From NCBI GenBank assembly GCA_963753165.1, contig CAVWBP010000004.1, positions 1 through 38,858 of the forward strand: 38,858 nt of DNA, given 5' to 3'. The notes under the pieces were generated by a model. It saw only the letters and a list, made by a program, of their open reading frames with translations, did no database searches and was not told the DNA's origin. Shown here in pieces: positions 8,036 to 17,068 of this stretch (the stretch's first letter is position 1; each line of letters opens with the position of its first letter). This stretch comes from JAKLQR01 sp963753165. Lineage in GTDB: Bacteria > Nitrospirota > Thermodesulfovibrionia > Thermodesulfovibrionales > SM23-35. The translations under genes and the position numbers were made by a program.

Positions 8036-8488
8036 TTACCACCATACCGGCAATCCCTCGGTCTTTGTCACGAGCCATTTCGTTCGTTCCTTCTCAAGGG
8101 TAAACTTCATATGGACGGGGTTCGGCAAATCGCCGAAAATGTATCCTGTCTCGCTGCCGATGGTAGCAACAACCCGAACATCCACCTCCGCGGTGGCGGT
8201 TTTTTCCTTCACCACTATATCAAGGTTCTCATATTCGACCCTGATATCGTTCATTTGCTGGAAGACCCGTTCCATGCCTTCTTTAATATACAGATAGGTG
8301 AATCCGTAGTCGTCGCGATAGTTGAAGGATACCTTTTCCATCACCTCATCAATATGCTCCTGTTCGATTGCGCGGGCGCCTTCCCTGAAAAGTTTCTTTA
8401 TCCTGCTTTCATCAGAAGGCCAGAGAAAATAGAGGATTACCGGGAGGAGAAACAAAAGAAAGAGGAATATAATGGTTTTTTTGCTCAT
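8036..8488 (-). CDS. Membrane-anchored NTF2/SnoaL-like protein
   Basis: 150 residues. One hydrophobic segment (about residues 5-23, FLFLLFLLPVILYFLW) anchors the protein. The rest reads as an alpha+beta domain starting DESRIKKLFREGARAIEQEHID, with later strands VEYENLDIVVKEKTATAEVDVRVVA and HMKFTLEKERTKWLVTKTEG, the pattern of SnoaL/NTF2-like folds. No catalytic residues can be assigned. Its start is 7 bases after the end of bioA, so it is likely the last gene of a prmC-bioA transcript. A role in biotin synthesis is not implied by the sequence. Confidence 0.65.
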   Translation of the reverse strand: MSKKTIIFLFLLFLLPVILYFLWPSDESRIKKLFREGARAIEQEHIDEVMEKVSFNYRDDYGFTYLYIKEGMERVFQQMNDIRVEYENLDIVVKEKTATAEVDVRVVATIGSETGYIFGDLPNPVHMKFTLEKERTKWLVTKTEGLPVWW

Positions 8489-8495
8489 AGTAAAA

Positions 8496-9875
8496 CTACT
8501 CTGTTACCGCGATAATTGCATTCTTTACTACCTGCAATAGTTTGTTCAGGTTCTGCTCGCTGATTATAAGGGGAGGCATAAGAACGATGACGTTTCCGAG
8601 AGGTCTTATGAGGACACCGTTTTCCCGTGCATGATACGCAACACGCCATCCCATTTTTTCAGACCAGTCATATACTTGTTTAGACTCTTTGTCTTTCACA
8701 AGTTCAACACCGGCCATCATGCCGGCATTCCTTACCTCTCCCACATGACCGAGTTCAGAGACCTCTGCAAGCCACAATTCGAGTATCCGGATTTTATTCT
8801 TCATTCCGGCTAGGATCTCTTCCTTCCCGAAAATATCCAGACACGCAATCGCTGCTGCGCAGGCAAGAGGGTTGCCTGTGTATGAATGGCCATGGAAGAA
8901 TGTTTTTAATTCCCTGAATTCTCCGAGAAACGCATCGTATAGTTCATCGGTTGCCACCGTTGCCGCAAGAGGCATATATCCGCCGGTTATGCCTTTCGAG
9001 AGGCAGAGGATATCCGGGACAACCCCCTCGTGTTCGCAGGCAAACATTTTGCCCGTACGTCCGAACCCTGTTGCTACTTCATCCGCGATCATCAGTATGT
9101 TATATTTCGTGCAGAGTTCTCTCACCCCTCTCAGATATCCCGGAGGAGAAGTGATCATGCCGCCTGCAGCCTGTATGAGGGGCTCGATGATGAGTCCGGC
9201 AATCTCTCCTGCATGGAGCGAGAGTATCTCTTCCATTTTTGCGAGGCAGGCAAAGCTGCAGTCAGGAAATGTTTTGCCAAGCTCACACCGGTAACAGTAT
9301 GGTGACGGCGCGTTGAAAGTTTTAAATAAGAGCGGGCCAAAAGCCTCGTGGAATATCCCGACTCCGCCAACGCTCACCGCGCCGATCGTATCGCCGTGGT
9401 ATGCATTGTTCAGGGACAGGAAGGCATGCTTTCCCTCGATCCCCTTATGCTGCCAGTACTGGAAAGCCATTTTAAGGGCAACCTCGACCGCAGTGGAACC
9501 GTTGTCGGAATAAAATATTTTTGAGAGGCGTGGAGGATGAGGGGTGAAGGATGAACTTATAATCTTCATAAGCTTCTCTGCCAGTTTTATCGCGGGCACA
9601 TTGCTCAGTCCCAGCATTGTGCTATGTGCAATATTATCCAGTTGCTCTTTGATCGCGTCGTCGATCTCTTTTTTCCTGTGGCCGAAAATATTCACCCATA
9701 GCGAAGAAACTCCATCGAGGTACCATCTTCCGTATATGTCTTTCAGAAAGCATTCCCTGCCCTCGGTAATGAGAATCGGCGTGTCTTCAGTCCACTCCTT
9801 CATCTGGGTAAACGGGTGCCAGATATATCGCTTATCGATTTCTTCGAGATGCCTGTTGTCTTCAAGAATTCCCAT
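8496..9875 (-). CDS. bioA: Adenosylmethionine-8-amino-7-oxononanoate aminotransferase
   Basis: 459 residues, class III PLP-dependent aminotransferase. It converts KAPA to DAPA using S-adenosylmethionine as amino donor, the second-last intermediate step before dethiobiotin in biotin synthesis. Seen motifs: WHPFTQMKEW (BioA-specific N-terminus), SDNGSTAVEVALKMA, YHGDTIGAVSVGG, IADEVATGFGRTG and the PLP lysine in LSKGITGGYMPL. A short Pro/His-rich insertion (SSFTPHPPRLS) occurs before the IFYSDNGS strand and looks like an in-frame repeat. It lies between prmC and an NTF2-like gene, all in one direction; no other biotin gene is in the window. Confidence 0.95.
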   Translation of the reverse strand: MGILEDNRHLEEIDKRYIWHPFTQMKEWTEDTPILITEGRECFLKDIYGRWYLDGVSSLWVNIFGHRKKEIDDAIKEQLDNIAHSTMLGLSNVPAIKLAEKLMKIISSSFTPHPPRLSKIFYSDNGSTAVEVALKMAFQYWQHKGIEGKHAFLSLNNAYHGDTIGAVSVGGVGIFHEAFGPLLFKTFNAPSPYCYRCELGKTFPDCSFACLAKMEEILSLHAGEIAGLIIEPLIQAAGGMITSPPGYLRGVRELCTKYNILMIADEVATGFGRTGKMFACEHEGVVPDILCLSKGITGGYMPLAATVATDELYDAFLGEFRELKTFFHGHSYTGNPLACAAAIACLDIFGKEEILAGMKNKIRILELWLAEVSELGHVGEVRNAGMMAGVELVKDKESKQVYDWSEKMGWRVAYHARENGVLIRPLGNVIVLMPPLIISEQNLNKLLQVVKNAIIAVTE

Positions 9876-9894
9876 TCCCAGTTTCCCTCCTCAA

Positions 9895-10799
9895 CTATAC
9901 CATGCCTGATTTTCCTATTAATATCCGCTCGATGCCTGCATAATCTTTTCTTAACGCAATATCTCTCAATCCTCCCTGCGCCGCAATATGGCGAACCGCT
10001 TCCGCCTGACCGATACCCAGTTCAATCATTATGAAGCCGTTCTTCTTCAAATAAGACGTTGCCTTTGTGAGAATGGCGCGGTAATAATCAAGGCCGTCTT
10101 CTCCTCCGTCCAGCGCCTCACCAGGCTCCCATATGCGTATTTCAGGCTGCAGATTTATCAGATCATCATGTTTGATGTAGGGAGGATTAGAAATAATCAG
10201 ATCAAACAGGGTATCTTTTCCGAGGGGCTCAAAAAGGTTTCCTCTGATAAACTGCGCGTTGTGAATACTGTTCAGCACAGAATTTTCTTTCGCGTATTCA
10301 AGGGCAACCGTTGATGTATCGGTTCCCCATACCTGTGCCTGCGGAAATGCTGCAGCAAGTGCGAGTGCGATACACCCCGAACCGGTACAGAGATCCAGAA
10401 TATTACCCTTCCACCCTTCCCTCTTTACAGGGAAGGGATGAGGGAAGTGATATTTTCGTCATTCTGTGCGATTCGAGTCAGCAAATTTATTGCTTCTTCC
10501 ACCAGCAGTTCCGTCTCCGGTCGTGGTATCAGCACCCCCTGTCCGACCTTTATCTTCAAACCGCAGAAGTCAACAGAACCGAGAATATACTGAAGAGGTT
10601 CTCTCTGCGCTCTTCTCTTTGACCGTGCGCGTATCGATTCCAGAATGCCATTCTTCACTTCAGGATTATTCCCGTACAAGACTGCTCTGTCGGCATCCAT
10701 GCAATGTGAAATGATAATCTCTGCCTCTCTTGACGGACTATCCAGGCCGGTTTTTTCGAGATATTCTTTTGTTTCTCTTAGTACATCAAGAAATTTCAT
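9895..10799 (-). CDS. prmC: Peptide chain release factor N5-glutamine methyltransferase, one frameshift
   Basis: PrmC methylates the GGQ glutamine of RF1 and RF2. The N-terminal helical domain runs from the ATG at 10799 to about 10430 (MKFLDVLRETKEYLEKTGL, then LIPRPETELLVEEA). The methyltransferase core then continues in another frame with ILDLCTGSGCIALALAA and the catalytic NPPY at SNPPYIKHDD. A TAA at 10422-10424 separates the halves. Reading a CCC near 10428-10430 as CCCC gives one open frame through both. The break falls inside a palindrome that encodes an extra peptide not usual in PrmC. bioA begins 20 bases after the stop. Confidence 0.85.
10414..10437. repeat. REP-like palindrome inside prmC
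   Basis: CCCTTCCC and GGGAAGGG are perfect inverted arms around an 8-base loop. The block and its surroundings (ATGAGGGAAGTG) resemble the short purine/pyrimidine palindromes scattered in many genomes. It sits between the N-terminal and catalytic domains of PrmC and holds the frameshift. Confidence 0.55.
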
Positions 10800-10838
10800 A
10801 GTTTCAGATAGTATTCCTCAGGCGAATAAATACCTTAA

Positions 10839-10934
10839 TGTCATTCCCGCAAGTGAAGCGCGTCGGGAATCCTTCCGAATATAGGCGCATGCGGATAAGA
10901 ACCGAAGAAGGATTCCGGACAAGCCGGAATGACA
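10839..10934. repeat. Imperfect inverted repeat of the TGTCATTCC type
   Basis: The left end TGTCATTCCCGCAAG and later GGGAATCCTTC mirror the right end GGATTCCGGACAAG and CCGGAATGACA. The 96-base unit could fold into a long hairpin. Such units are common dispersed repeats (REP/MITE-like) in environmental genomes. It lies upstream of prmC, in a 289-base gap with no gene. Confidence 0.65.
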
Positions 10935-11088
10935 GCACTGTAAATCTTTCATCTGTTTGCCTGCCGGGTTACTAATGTGAGAAAAAACGTATTATGTTCC
11001 GATACTGTTTATTATTGTAAAGCTTTCAGTATTTAAAAAAAAGCCGAACAGCCTGCACACCAACATGCTGATCAGCCAAGACCGTTGT

Positions 11089-11967
11089 TCATAACGCCGT
11101 TACAATTAAAACAAATCCCGCTACCATCAGGAGTGCGCCGAGTAACCGCTCTCTGAAATGTTTCTCCCTGAAGAAGAGATATCCATAGACAACTCCGATG
11201 AGGATGCTGATTCTTTTCACCGAAATCATGTATGCAACCTGCACAAGGCTGATCGCAATCATGTGAGAAATAATCATGCATGAGTTGAAAAAACCCGGGA
11301 CTGCAAGCTGCCTGTAGGCGCCGGATGCAAAGAAATTCTTTACCTCTGATTTTGCAGACCAGAGTGCAACTGGGGTAAAGACCAATGTCAGTGCGGTGAA
11401 GTATGTAATTCCGAAAAACAGCGGAGACGAGTGCTCTATGGCCATCTTTCCCAGAGGCGAAGTGAAACTGTAGAGAATCGAAACAGCGATCATGAGGACA
11501 GATCCGCGTTCTCTCGCAATCGCCTTCAGAGGTTCCAAAAAACCTTTCCGTATCCTGGTAATATTCAGCGTATAGCTGCCCGCTGCGATAAGAAATATTC
11601 CGAACCCTCCTCTCAGCGATACCTCTTCGCCCAGCATAAGGTAAGACACCACAATCAGGAAAAGCGGGGTAAAAGAGAGAAACGGCAGGGTAAGACTGAG
11701 AGGCGAACAACGCAGCGCTTTTGTGTAAAGAATCAACGCGATAACCTCCAGGGGGAGAGCGAGCAAAAAGGCTCCAAAAAATGTGCTGTCGAGTTCCGGC
11801 ACCGGAACCCGGAAATACAGCAGGAACAGCAGCGGCATGGTGAAGACAAGCCTGAACCACGCAACAAGGTATTCATTGGTATTTCTGAGCGCCTTTTTTG
11901 TAAGGGCATCACTCGTTGCAAGGGTAAATGCCGAAATAAGAGCATAGGAAATCCAAAGGTGCGCCAT
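11089..11967 (-). CDS. EamA/DMT-superfamily permease
   Basis: 292 residues with about ten hydrophobic segments in two similar halves, as in EamA transporters (for example ISAFTLATSDALTKKAL near the start and ISLVQVAYMISVKRISILIGVVYGYLFFREK in the second half, with the conserved ..GE/REK end of helix motif). The family exports small metabolites or amino acids; the substrate cannot be predicted. The ATG at 11967 is preferred to an in-frame TTG at 11985. The gene is divergent from the formate dehydrogenase operon and no partner gene is evident. Confidence 0.85.
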   Translation of the reverse strand: MAHLWISYALISAFTLATSDALTKKALRNTNEYLVAWFRLVFTMPLLFLLYFRVPVPELDSTFFGAFLLALPLEVIALILYTKALRCSPLSLTLPFLSFTPLFLIVVSYLMLGEEVSLRGGFGIFLIAAGSYTLNITRIRKGFLEPLKAIARERGSVLMIAVSILYSFTSPLGKMAIEHSSPLFFGITYFTALTLVFTPVALWSAKSEVKNFFASGAYRQLAVPGFFNSCMIISHMIAISLVQVAYMISVKRISILIGVVYGYLFFREKHFRERLLGALLMVAGFVLIVTAL

Positions 11968-12065
11968 CCATACATCATAATGCAAATATACACTTTTTCA
12001 TAAGACCTGACTTGTTTTCCCGATTCAAAATGAATATTTGACTAAGGGCCAATATTGACCATTAA

Positions 12066-12081
12066 TACGTATTTTTACGTA
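12066..12081. promoter_or_regulatory. Paired TACGTA sites upstream of formate dehydrogenase
   Basis: TACGTA-TTTT-TACGTA: two copies of a self-complementary hexamer whose starts are 10 bases apart, one helical turn. It lies 60 bases before the TTGACA of the likely fdh promoter. An activator or repressor site is plausible; no known regulator site is matched. Confidence 0.35.
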
Positions 12082-12140
12082 GCAGATTGACTCATATTGT
12101 TGAAAAAAATACAGAAAAGCAGCATTTCGCATAATATTTG

Positions 12141-12169
12141 TTGACAGTCATTATGTTCTGTGATAAATG
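12141..12169 (+). promoter_or_regulatory. Candidate sigma-70 promoter of the formate dehydrogenase operon
   Basis: A perfect TTGACA at 12141-12146 is followed after 17 bases by TAAATG (12164-12169), preceded by TGTGA. It lies about 90 bases before the fdhA start in a gene-free divergent region. Confidence 0.5.
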
Positions 12170-12258
12170 TTTTATAGAGTATATGAAATTAAGTATTCAC
12201 AGGTATGAATGTCTTTAATATCGTTGTATTACTCACACTTTAACAAAAGGGGGATTTT

Positions 12259-15200
12259 ATGAGTGTTTTGACGCGGAGAGACTTTTTGAAAGTGTCAGGA
12301 TCAGCTGCAGTCGGTCTGACAATGAGTCAGCTTGGGTTTGATCTCACTCCTGCACAGCTTTATGCCGCTGAACTCAGGATTAAGGATGCCAAGGAAACAC
12401 CTTCCATCTGCTGTTTCTGCTCCGTTGGCTGTGGCATTCTCGTGTCGACCAACAAACAAGGCAAGGTCATCAATTCCGAAGGCGACCCTGATCACCCCAT
12501 CAGTGAAGGCGCACTTTGTGCCAAAGGAAGCGCTTCATACCAAATCGCAGTGAACGAAAACCGTCTCAAGAAGGTCCGCTACCGTGCCCCGAACAGCGCT
12601 CAGTGGAAGGAAGTAAGCTGGGAATGGGCGCTCGACAAAATCGCAGCGAACATCAAGAAGAGCAGGGACAAGAGCTTTGTCGAGAAGAACAAAGACGGCA
12701 AAGTGGTAAACCGGACCGACGGGATCGCATCCGTTGGGAGCGCCGCAATGGACAATGAGGAATGCTGGTTTTTTCAGACGTTCCTGAGATCACTCGGCCT
12801 CGTTTATATCGAGCATCAGGCCCGTATATGACACAGCGCCACTGTAGCGGCTCTGGGAGAGTCGTTCGGACGCGGCGCAATGACAAACCATTACATTGAT
12901 TTCAGGAATTCTGATGTCATCCTCAACATGGGCGGCAATGTAGCAGAAAACCATCCTGTTTCCTTCAAATGGGTGCAGGCTGCCCGCGATAAAGGTGCAA
13001 CATTCATCCATGTAGATCCACGTTTTACCCGTACTTCTGCGAAAGCTGATATCTATGCCCGTCTCCGTTCAGGAACGGATATCGCATTTCTCGGCGGGCT
13101 GATCAAGTATATTCTCGACAATGAACTCTACGATGAGTTCTATGTGAAGAACTATACGAATGCCACATTCATCTTAAACGATCAATACGGGTTCGACGAC
13201 GGCCTCTTTGCCGGATACGACCCGACAAAACGTTCCTATGACAAAGCGAAATGGGCCTTCGAAAAGGATGAAAAAGGCATCCCCAAGAAAGACATGTCCC
13301 TCAAGGATGAGAGATGCGTCTTGCAGCTCCTCAAAAAACATTACTCCCGGTATACCATAGAAAAAGTTGTCACCATAACAGGAACATCGCAGGATGATTT
13401 GGAGAAAGTATATAAGACATATGCCGCAACAGGTGTCCCTGACAAATCAGGAACCATTCTTTACGCAATGGGATGGACACAGCATACAGTCGGAACGCAG
13501 AATATCCGCACTATGGCCATGATCCAGTTGCTTCTTGGCAATATGGGGATAGCCGGCGGCGGAGTGAATGCGCTTCGCGGCGAATCAAATGTTCAGGGGT
13601 CAACAGACCATGCGCTCCTCTTCCATATCATCCCGGCATATATGCCTACGCCAAGGGCCAAATAGCAAACCCTTGCCGACTACAATGCAACGACACCCAA
13701 GACCAGCGATCCAAGAAGCGCAAACTGGTGGCAGAACAGGCCAAAATATATCGCAAGCCTTCTTGAAATCGACGTTTGGCGACAAGGCTACAAAGGAGAA
13801 TGATTTCGGCTATTCCTGGATGCCGAAGCTTGAGGATACGCAGAACGCATCCTGGTTAATGCTGTTCGATGAGATGTATAAAGGGAAGTTCACCGGCTTC
13901 TTTGCCTGGGGTATGAACCCCGCCTGTTCAAGCGCAAACGCAGGCAAAGTGAGAGAGGCTCTGACAAAACTCGACTGGATGGTAAATGTCAATGTATTTG
14001 ACAGTGAAACAGGCTCTTTCTGGAAAGGACCGGGGATGGACCCCAAGAAGATCAAGACCGAGGTCTTCCAGCTTCCCTGTGCTGCCTTCATGGAAAAGGA
14101 AGGGAGCATCACAAACAGTGGCCGCTGGAGCCAATGGCGATGGAAAGCAACCAATCCTCCGGGAGATGCAATGCCTGACAGCGAGATCATGTATGAACTC
14201 ATGAAGAAAGTAAAAGCACTTTATAAGAAAGAGAAAGGGGCATTTCCTGATCCAATTTTAAACCTGAAGTGGGACTACGAAACAAAAGGGAAGTTCGATA
14301 TCCATGCAGTTGCCAAAGAAATTAATGGATACGATCTCACTACCGGCAAACTAGCAGCGAACTTTACCAAATTGAAAGACGACGGAACAACCTCTTGCGG
14401 GAACTGGCTCTTCTCAGGCAGTTACACAGAAGACGGGAATATGGCTGCCCGCAGGAAGAAAGACGATCCGACCGGTTTAGGTCTTTTCCCGCAATGGGCA
14501 TGGTGCTGGCCGGTCAACAGGAGGATTATTTACAACCGCGCCTCTGTTGATCTGGACGGGAAACCCCGTAATCCGGCAAAGGCCGTCGTAAAGTGGGATG
14601 CTGAAGCGAAAAAATGGATCGGTGACGTGCCTGACGGAGGATGGCCGCCGATGGGCACAGAAGGGTTCTATCCATTTATTATGAAACCTGACGGGGTTGC
14701 TTCGATCTTCGGCCCCGGTCTTGGCAGACGGTCCGTTCCCGGAGCATTATGAACCTCTCGAATGCCCGATCGAAAAAAATATTATGTCCAACCAGAGGAT
14801 AAACCCTGTTGTCAAGATCTTCGAAGGAGGTCCTGATACCTTCGCAACATGCGATCCCGAAGTACCCGTTTGTATGTACTACCTACAGGGTGACAGAACA
14901 CTGGCAGACAGGCGTTCTCACACGCTGGCTGCCGTGGCTGCTTGAAGCTGAGCCCCAGATGTTCTGCGAGATGAGCCAGGAACTCGCGAAATTAAGGGGG
15001 ATCGAAAATGGCGACAAAGTTCTTGTTGAAACCTCCCGCGGAAAAGTGGAAGCAACCGCGATTGTTACCTTGCGGTTCAAACCCTTTGTCATTGCAGGAC
15101 AGACAGTCCATCAGATCGGCATCCCCTGGCACTTCGGCTGGCTGCATCCGAAAGACGGCGGTGACAGTGCAAACCTGCTGACCCCGACAGTCGGTGATCC

Positions 15201-15279
15201 GAATACTATGATTCCCGAATCAAAGGCATTCATGGCAAACGTGACAAAAATAACGGCCCAAAAGGCCGGGAAAGCATAA
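12259..15279 (+). CDS. fdhA: Formate dehydrogenase catalytic (alpha) subunit, selenocysteine and molybdopterin protein; frameshifted
   Basis: Oxidises formate to CO2 in the periplasm. The start has a GGGGG ribosome-binding site and a Tat signal (TRRDFLK). A [4Fe-4S] site (CCFCSVGCG ... CAKG) follows. An in-frame TGA at 12829 (codon 191) falls in HQARI-U-HSATVAALGESFGRG, exactly where FdnG-type enzymes carry selenocysteine. After it the frame continues to an in-frame TAG at 13663. Three one-base shifts follow, near 13762, 14719 and 14862. Each is mended by dropping one base of a repeated pair or triplet (TT, TT/GG, CCC) and restores FdnG-like sequence (FGDKAT, GPFPEHYEP, YPFVCTTYR). Total about 1,005 codons, the usual length. 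Confidence 0.9.
12829..12863 (+). promoter_or_regulatory. Selenocysteine TGA and candidate SECIS hairpin
   Basis: TGA at 12829-12831 is followed 17 bases later by GGCTCT-GGG-AGAGTC, which can form a six-pair stem with a GGG loop. Bacterial SECIS elements lie just downstream of the UGA within the coding region. The Sec call is firm from protein context; the precise SelB-binding hairpin is less certain. Confidence 0.65.
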
Positions 15280-15294
15280 GGGAGGTGATCATAA

Positions 15295-16029
15295 ATGGCT
15301 TTGATAAATCATTTTTCATAGATACATCAAAATGTACTGCTTGCAGGGGTTGCCAGATAGCGTGCAAACAGTGGAATATGAACCCGGCCACCAAGACAGT
15401 GCAGCGGGGAAGTCATCAAAACCCTGAAGACCTTAGTTTTGTCACTTTCAAACTGGTGAGGTTCAGCGAACTTGAAGTGGATGGAAAGCCGAAATGGTAT
15501 TTCTTCCCAGACCAGTGCAGGCACTGTATGACGCCTCCGTGCATGATCACTGCCGAGTCCCTGAAGTACAAGCACATCACGAAAGACGAAAAAACCGGTG
15601 CGGTGGTGTATAATCCCAAAGATCAAGGTCAAACCAAAAGATGCAAAGACAATCAGGGAATCCTGTCCATGGGACATCCCCCGATGGGATGAAAAAACCC
15701 AGGGTATGGCGAAATGCACAATGTGTATCGACAGGATCAGAGAAGGAATGCTGCCTGCCTGTGTCAAAACCTGCCCAACGGGAGCCATGAACTTCGGCGA
15801 CAGGGACGCAATGCTCGATATGGCAAACAAGAGGCTCGAACAACTGAAGAAACTCTATCCAAAAGCCCAGTTGCTGAATGCGGATTTCCATCAGGCAGTC
15901 TACCTTGTAATAGATGATCCGCAGAAATATCACAAATATGCCCTGCTCCAGGAGCAGGAAATGACAAGGATTGCAGCCATTAAGAAAATGTTCAGGCATA
16001 TAGCGGACTTCGTGCCGCTTGCAGGCTAA
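15295..16029 (+). CDS. fdhB: Formate dehydrogenase iron-sulfur (beta) subunit, two frameshifts
   Basis: An electron-transfer partner of the alpha subunit. It has ferredoxin-type cysteine clusters: CTACRGCQIACKQWN, CRHCMTPPCM, CPWDIPRW and CTMCIDRI...CVKTCPTGAM. The ATG at 15295 has GGAGGT 8 bases upstream. It reads MALINHFFIDTSKC only if the T5 run near 15313-15317 is T6. A second shift near 15620 is mended by reading AAA as AA, giving NPKIKVKPKDAKTIRE. The C-terminus ends without the membrane helix of E. coli FdnH, and no cytochrome gamma subunit follows. This fits a soluble periplasmic FdhAB that hands electrons to a cytochrome c. Confidence 0.88.
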
Positions 16030-16050
16030 GCACCAGCTTATCTCACAAAA

Positions 16051-16094
16051 AGAAAACGGCCTGTTTCGGGATTCCTTGAGGCAGGCCGTTTTCT
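16051..16094 (+). terminator. Intrinsic terminator between fdhB and fdhE
   Basis: A perfect 13-bp inverted repeat, AGAAAACGGCCTG and its complement CAGGCCGTTTTCT, encloses an 18-base loop and ends in a T-rich run. It would end or lower transcription after fdhB, leaving FdhE at a lower level than the enzyme subunits. Confidence 0.8.
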
Positions 16095-16122
16095 TGTGTA
16101 CAATGGACAAGGGGAAAAAGCG

Positions 16123-16968
16123 ATGAGAGACCTGGCGAAAAATCTCAGAGAAAGAAAACCTGCTTATGCAGAGTTCATTGATTTTTATGAACAACTATAC
16201 ATTGCACAGGAGCAGGCAAAAAAAGACCTCGTCAGCCCTCCGTTCAAATCCGGAAAACCTGGAATCGAAGCGGGGCTGAAAGAAGGGTTTCCGCTTCTTG
16301 ATAAACCGGAGATCCCTGTTGATGTCCTTTCTTCTGTTGCACTCTTTACAAAACTGCTTGAAATCGGCAGGCACGTGAACCGGAAGTTACAGCAGAATAT
16401 AGAGAGTATCGAACACGCAATCAGCAGCGAACGTCTGGATATCGGAGAACTTATCAGACGACATTCTGACGAAATATACAGGGATGAAATGGCCGTGCAT
16501 GCGGGGATCGACCGCTCAGTTCTCAAGTTTCTTGTCCACATGAGCATCCAGCCTTCGCTGCAGCTTCTTGGTGAGCAAATCAAAGATACAGTGGATACCA
16601 GGAGCTGGCTGAGAGGATATTGTCCTGTATGCGGTTCTTTACCCCTGGTTTCTGCCCTGAAAGGTGAGGGACAACGTTTTTTCCTCTGCTCTTTCTGCAG
16701 GTTCGAATGGCAATCCGAACGGTTGAAATGTCCCTTCTGTGAAAACAACGACCATCAGACACTGCACTATTTTTATGCAGAAGACGATGAAGCCTGCAGG
16801 GTCGACCTATGCGAAAAATGCAAAACGTTTATCAAGACTATTGATACACGAAAGCTCTCTTATGAACCGGACCTGCATCTTGAGGATATCTCCACAATCC
16901 ATCTCGATATCCTTGCTTCGGAAAAGGGTTTTTCCAGACCGGTGTCCTCACCATGGGGAATGGAATAA
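16123..16968 (+). CDS. fdhE: Formate dehydrogenase accessory protein FdhE
   Basis: 281 residues. The C-terminal half has the FdhE rubredoxin-like cysteine pairs in order: YCPVCG, CSFC, CPFC and CEKC. FdhE is a cytoplasmic factor needed to mature Tat-exported formate dehydrogenases. The start at 16123 is chosen because AAGGGG lies 9 bases upstream; an upstream GTG at 16096 sits in the terminator tail. It follows fdhB after a terminator, so it is expressed by readthrough or its own promoter. Confidence 0.92.
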   Translation: MRDLAKNLRERKPAYAEFIDFYEQLYIAQEQAKKDLVSPPFKSGKPGIEAGLKEGFPLLDKPEIPVDVLSSVALFTKLLEIGRHVNRKLQQNIESIEHAISSERLDIGELIRRHSDEIYRDEMAVHAGIDRSVLKFLVHMSIQPSLQLLGEQIKDTVDTRSWLRGYCPVCGSLPLVSALKGEGQRFFLCSFCRFEWQSERLKCPFCENNDHQTLHYFYAEDDEACRVDLCEKCKTFIKTIDTRKLSYEPDLHLEDISTIHLDILASEKGFSRPVSSPWGME

Positions 16969-17068
16969 ACGCTTCTCTGTATCTGAAAAACTCTGTGATT
17001 TTCAGCAGGATATTATACTATTTTAAATTACACATGATATAATAATTGTAAATTAATATTAATACTGT

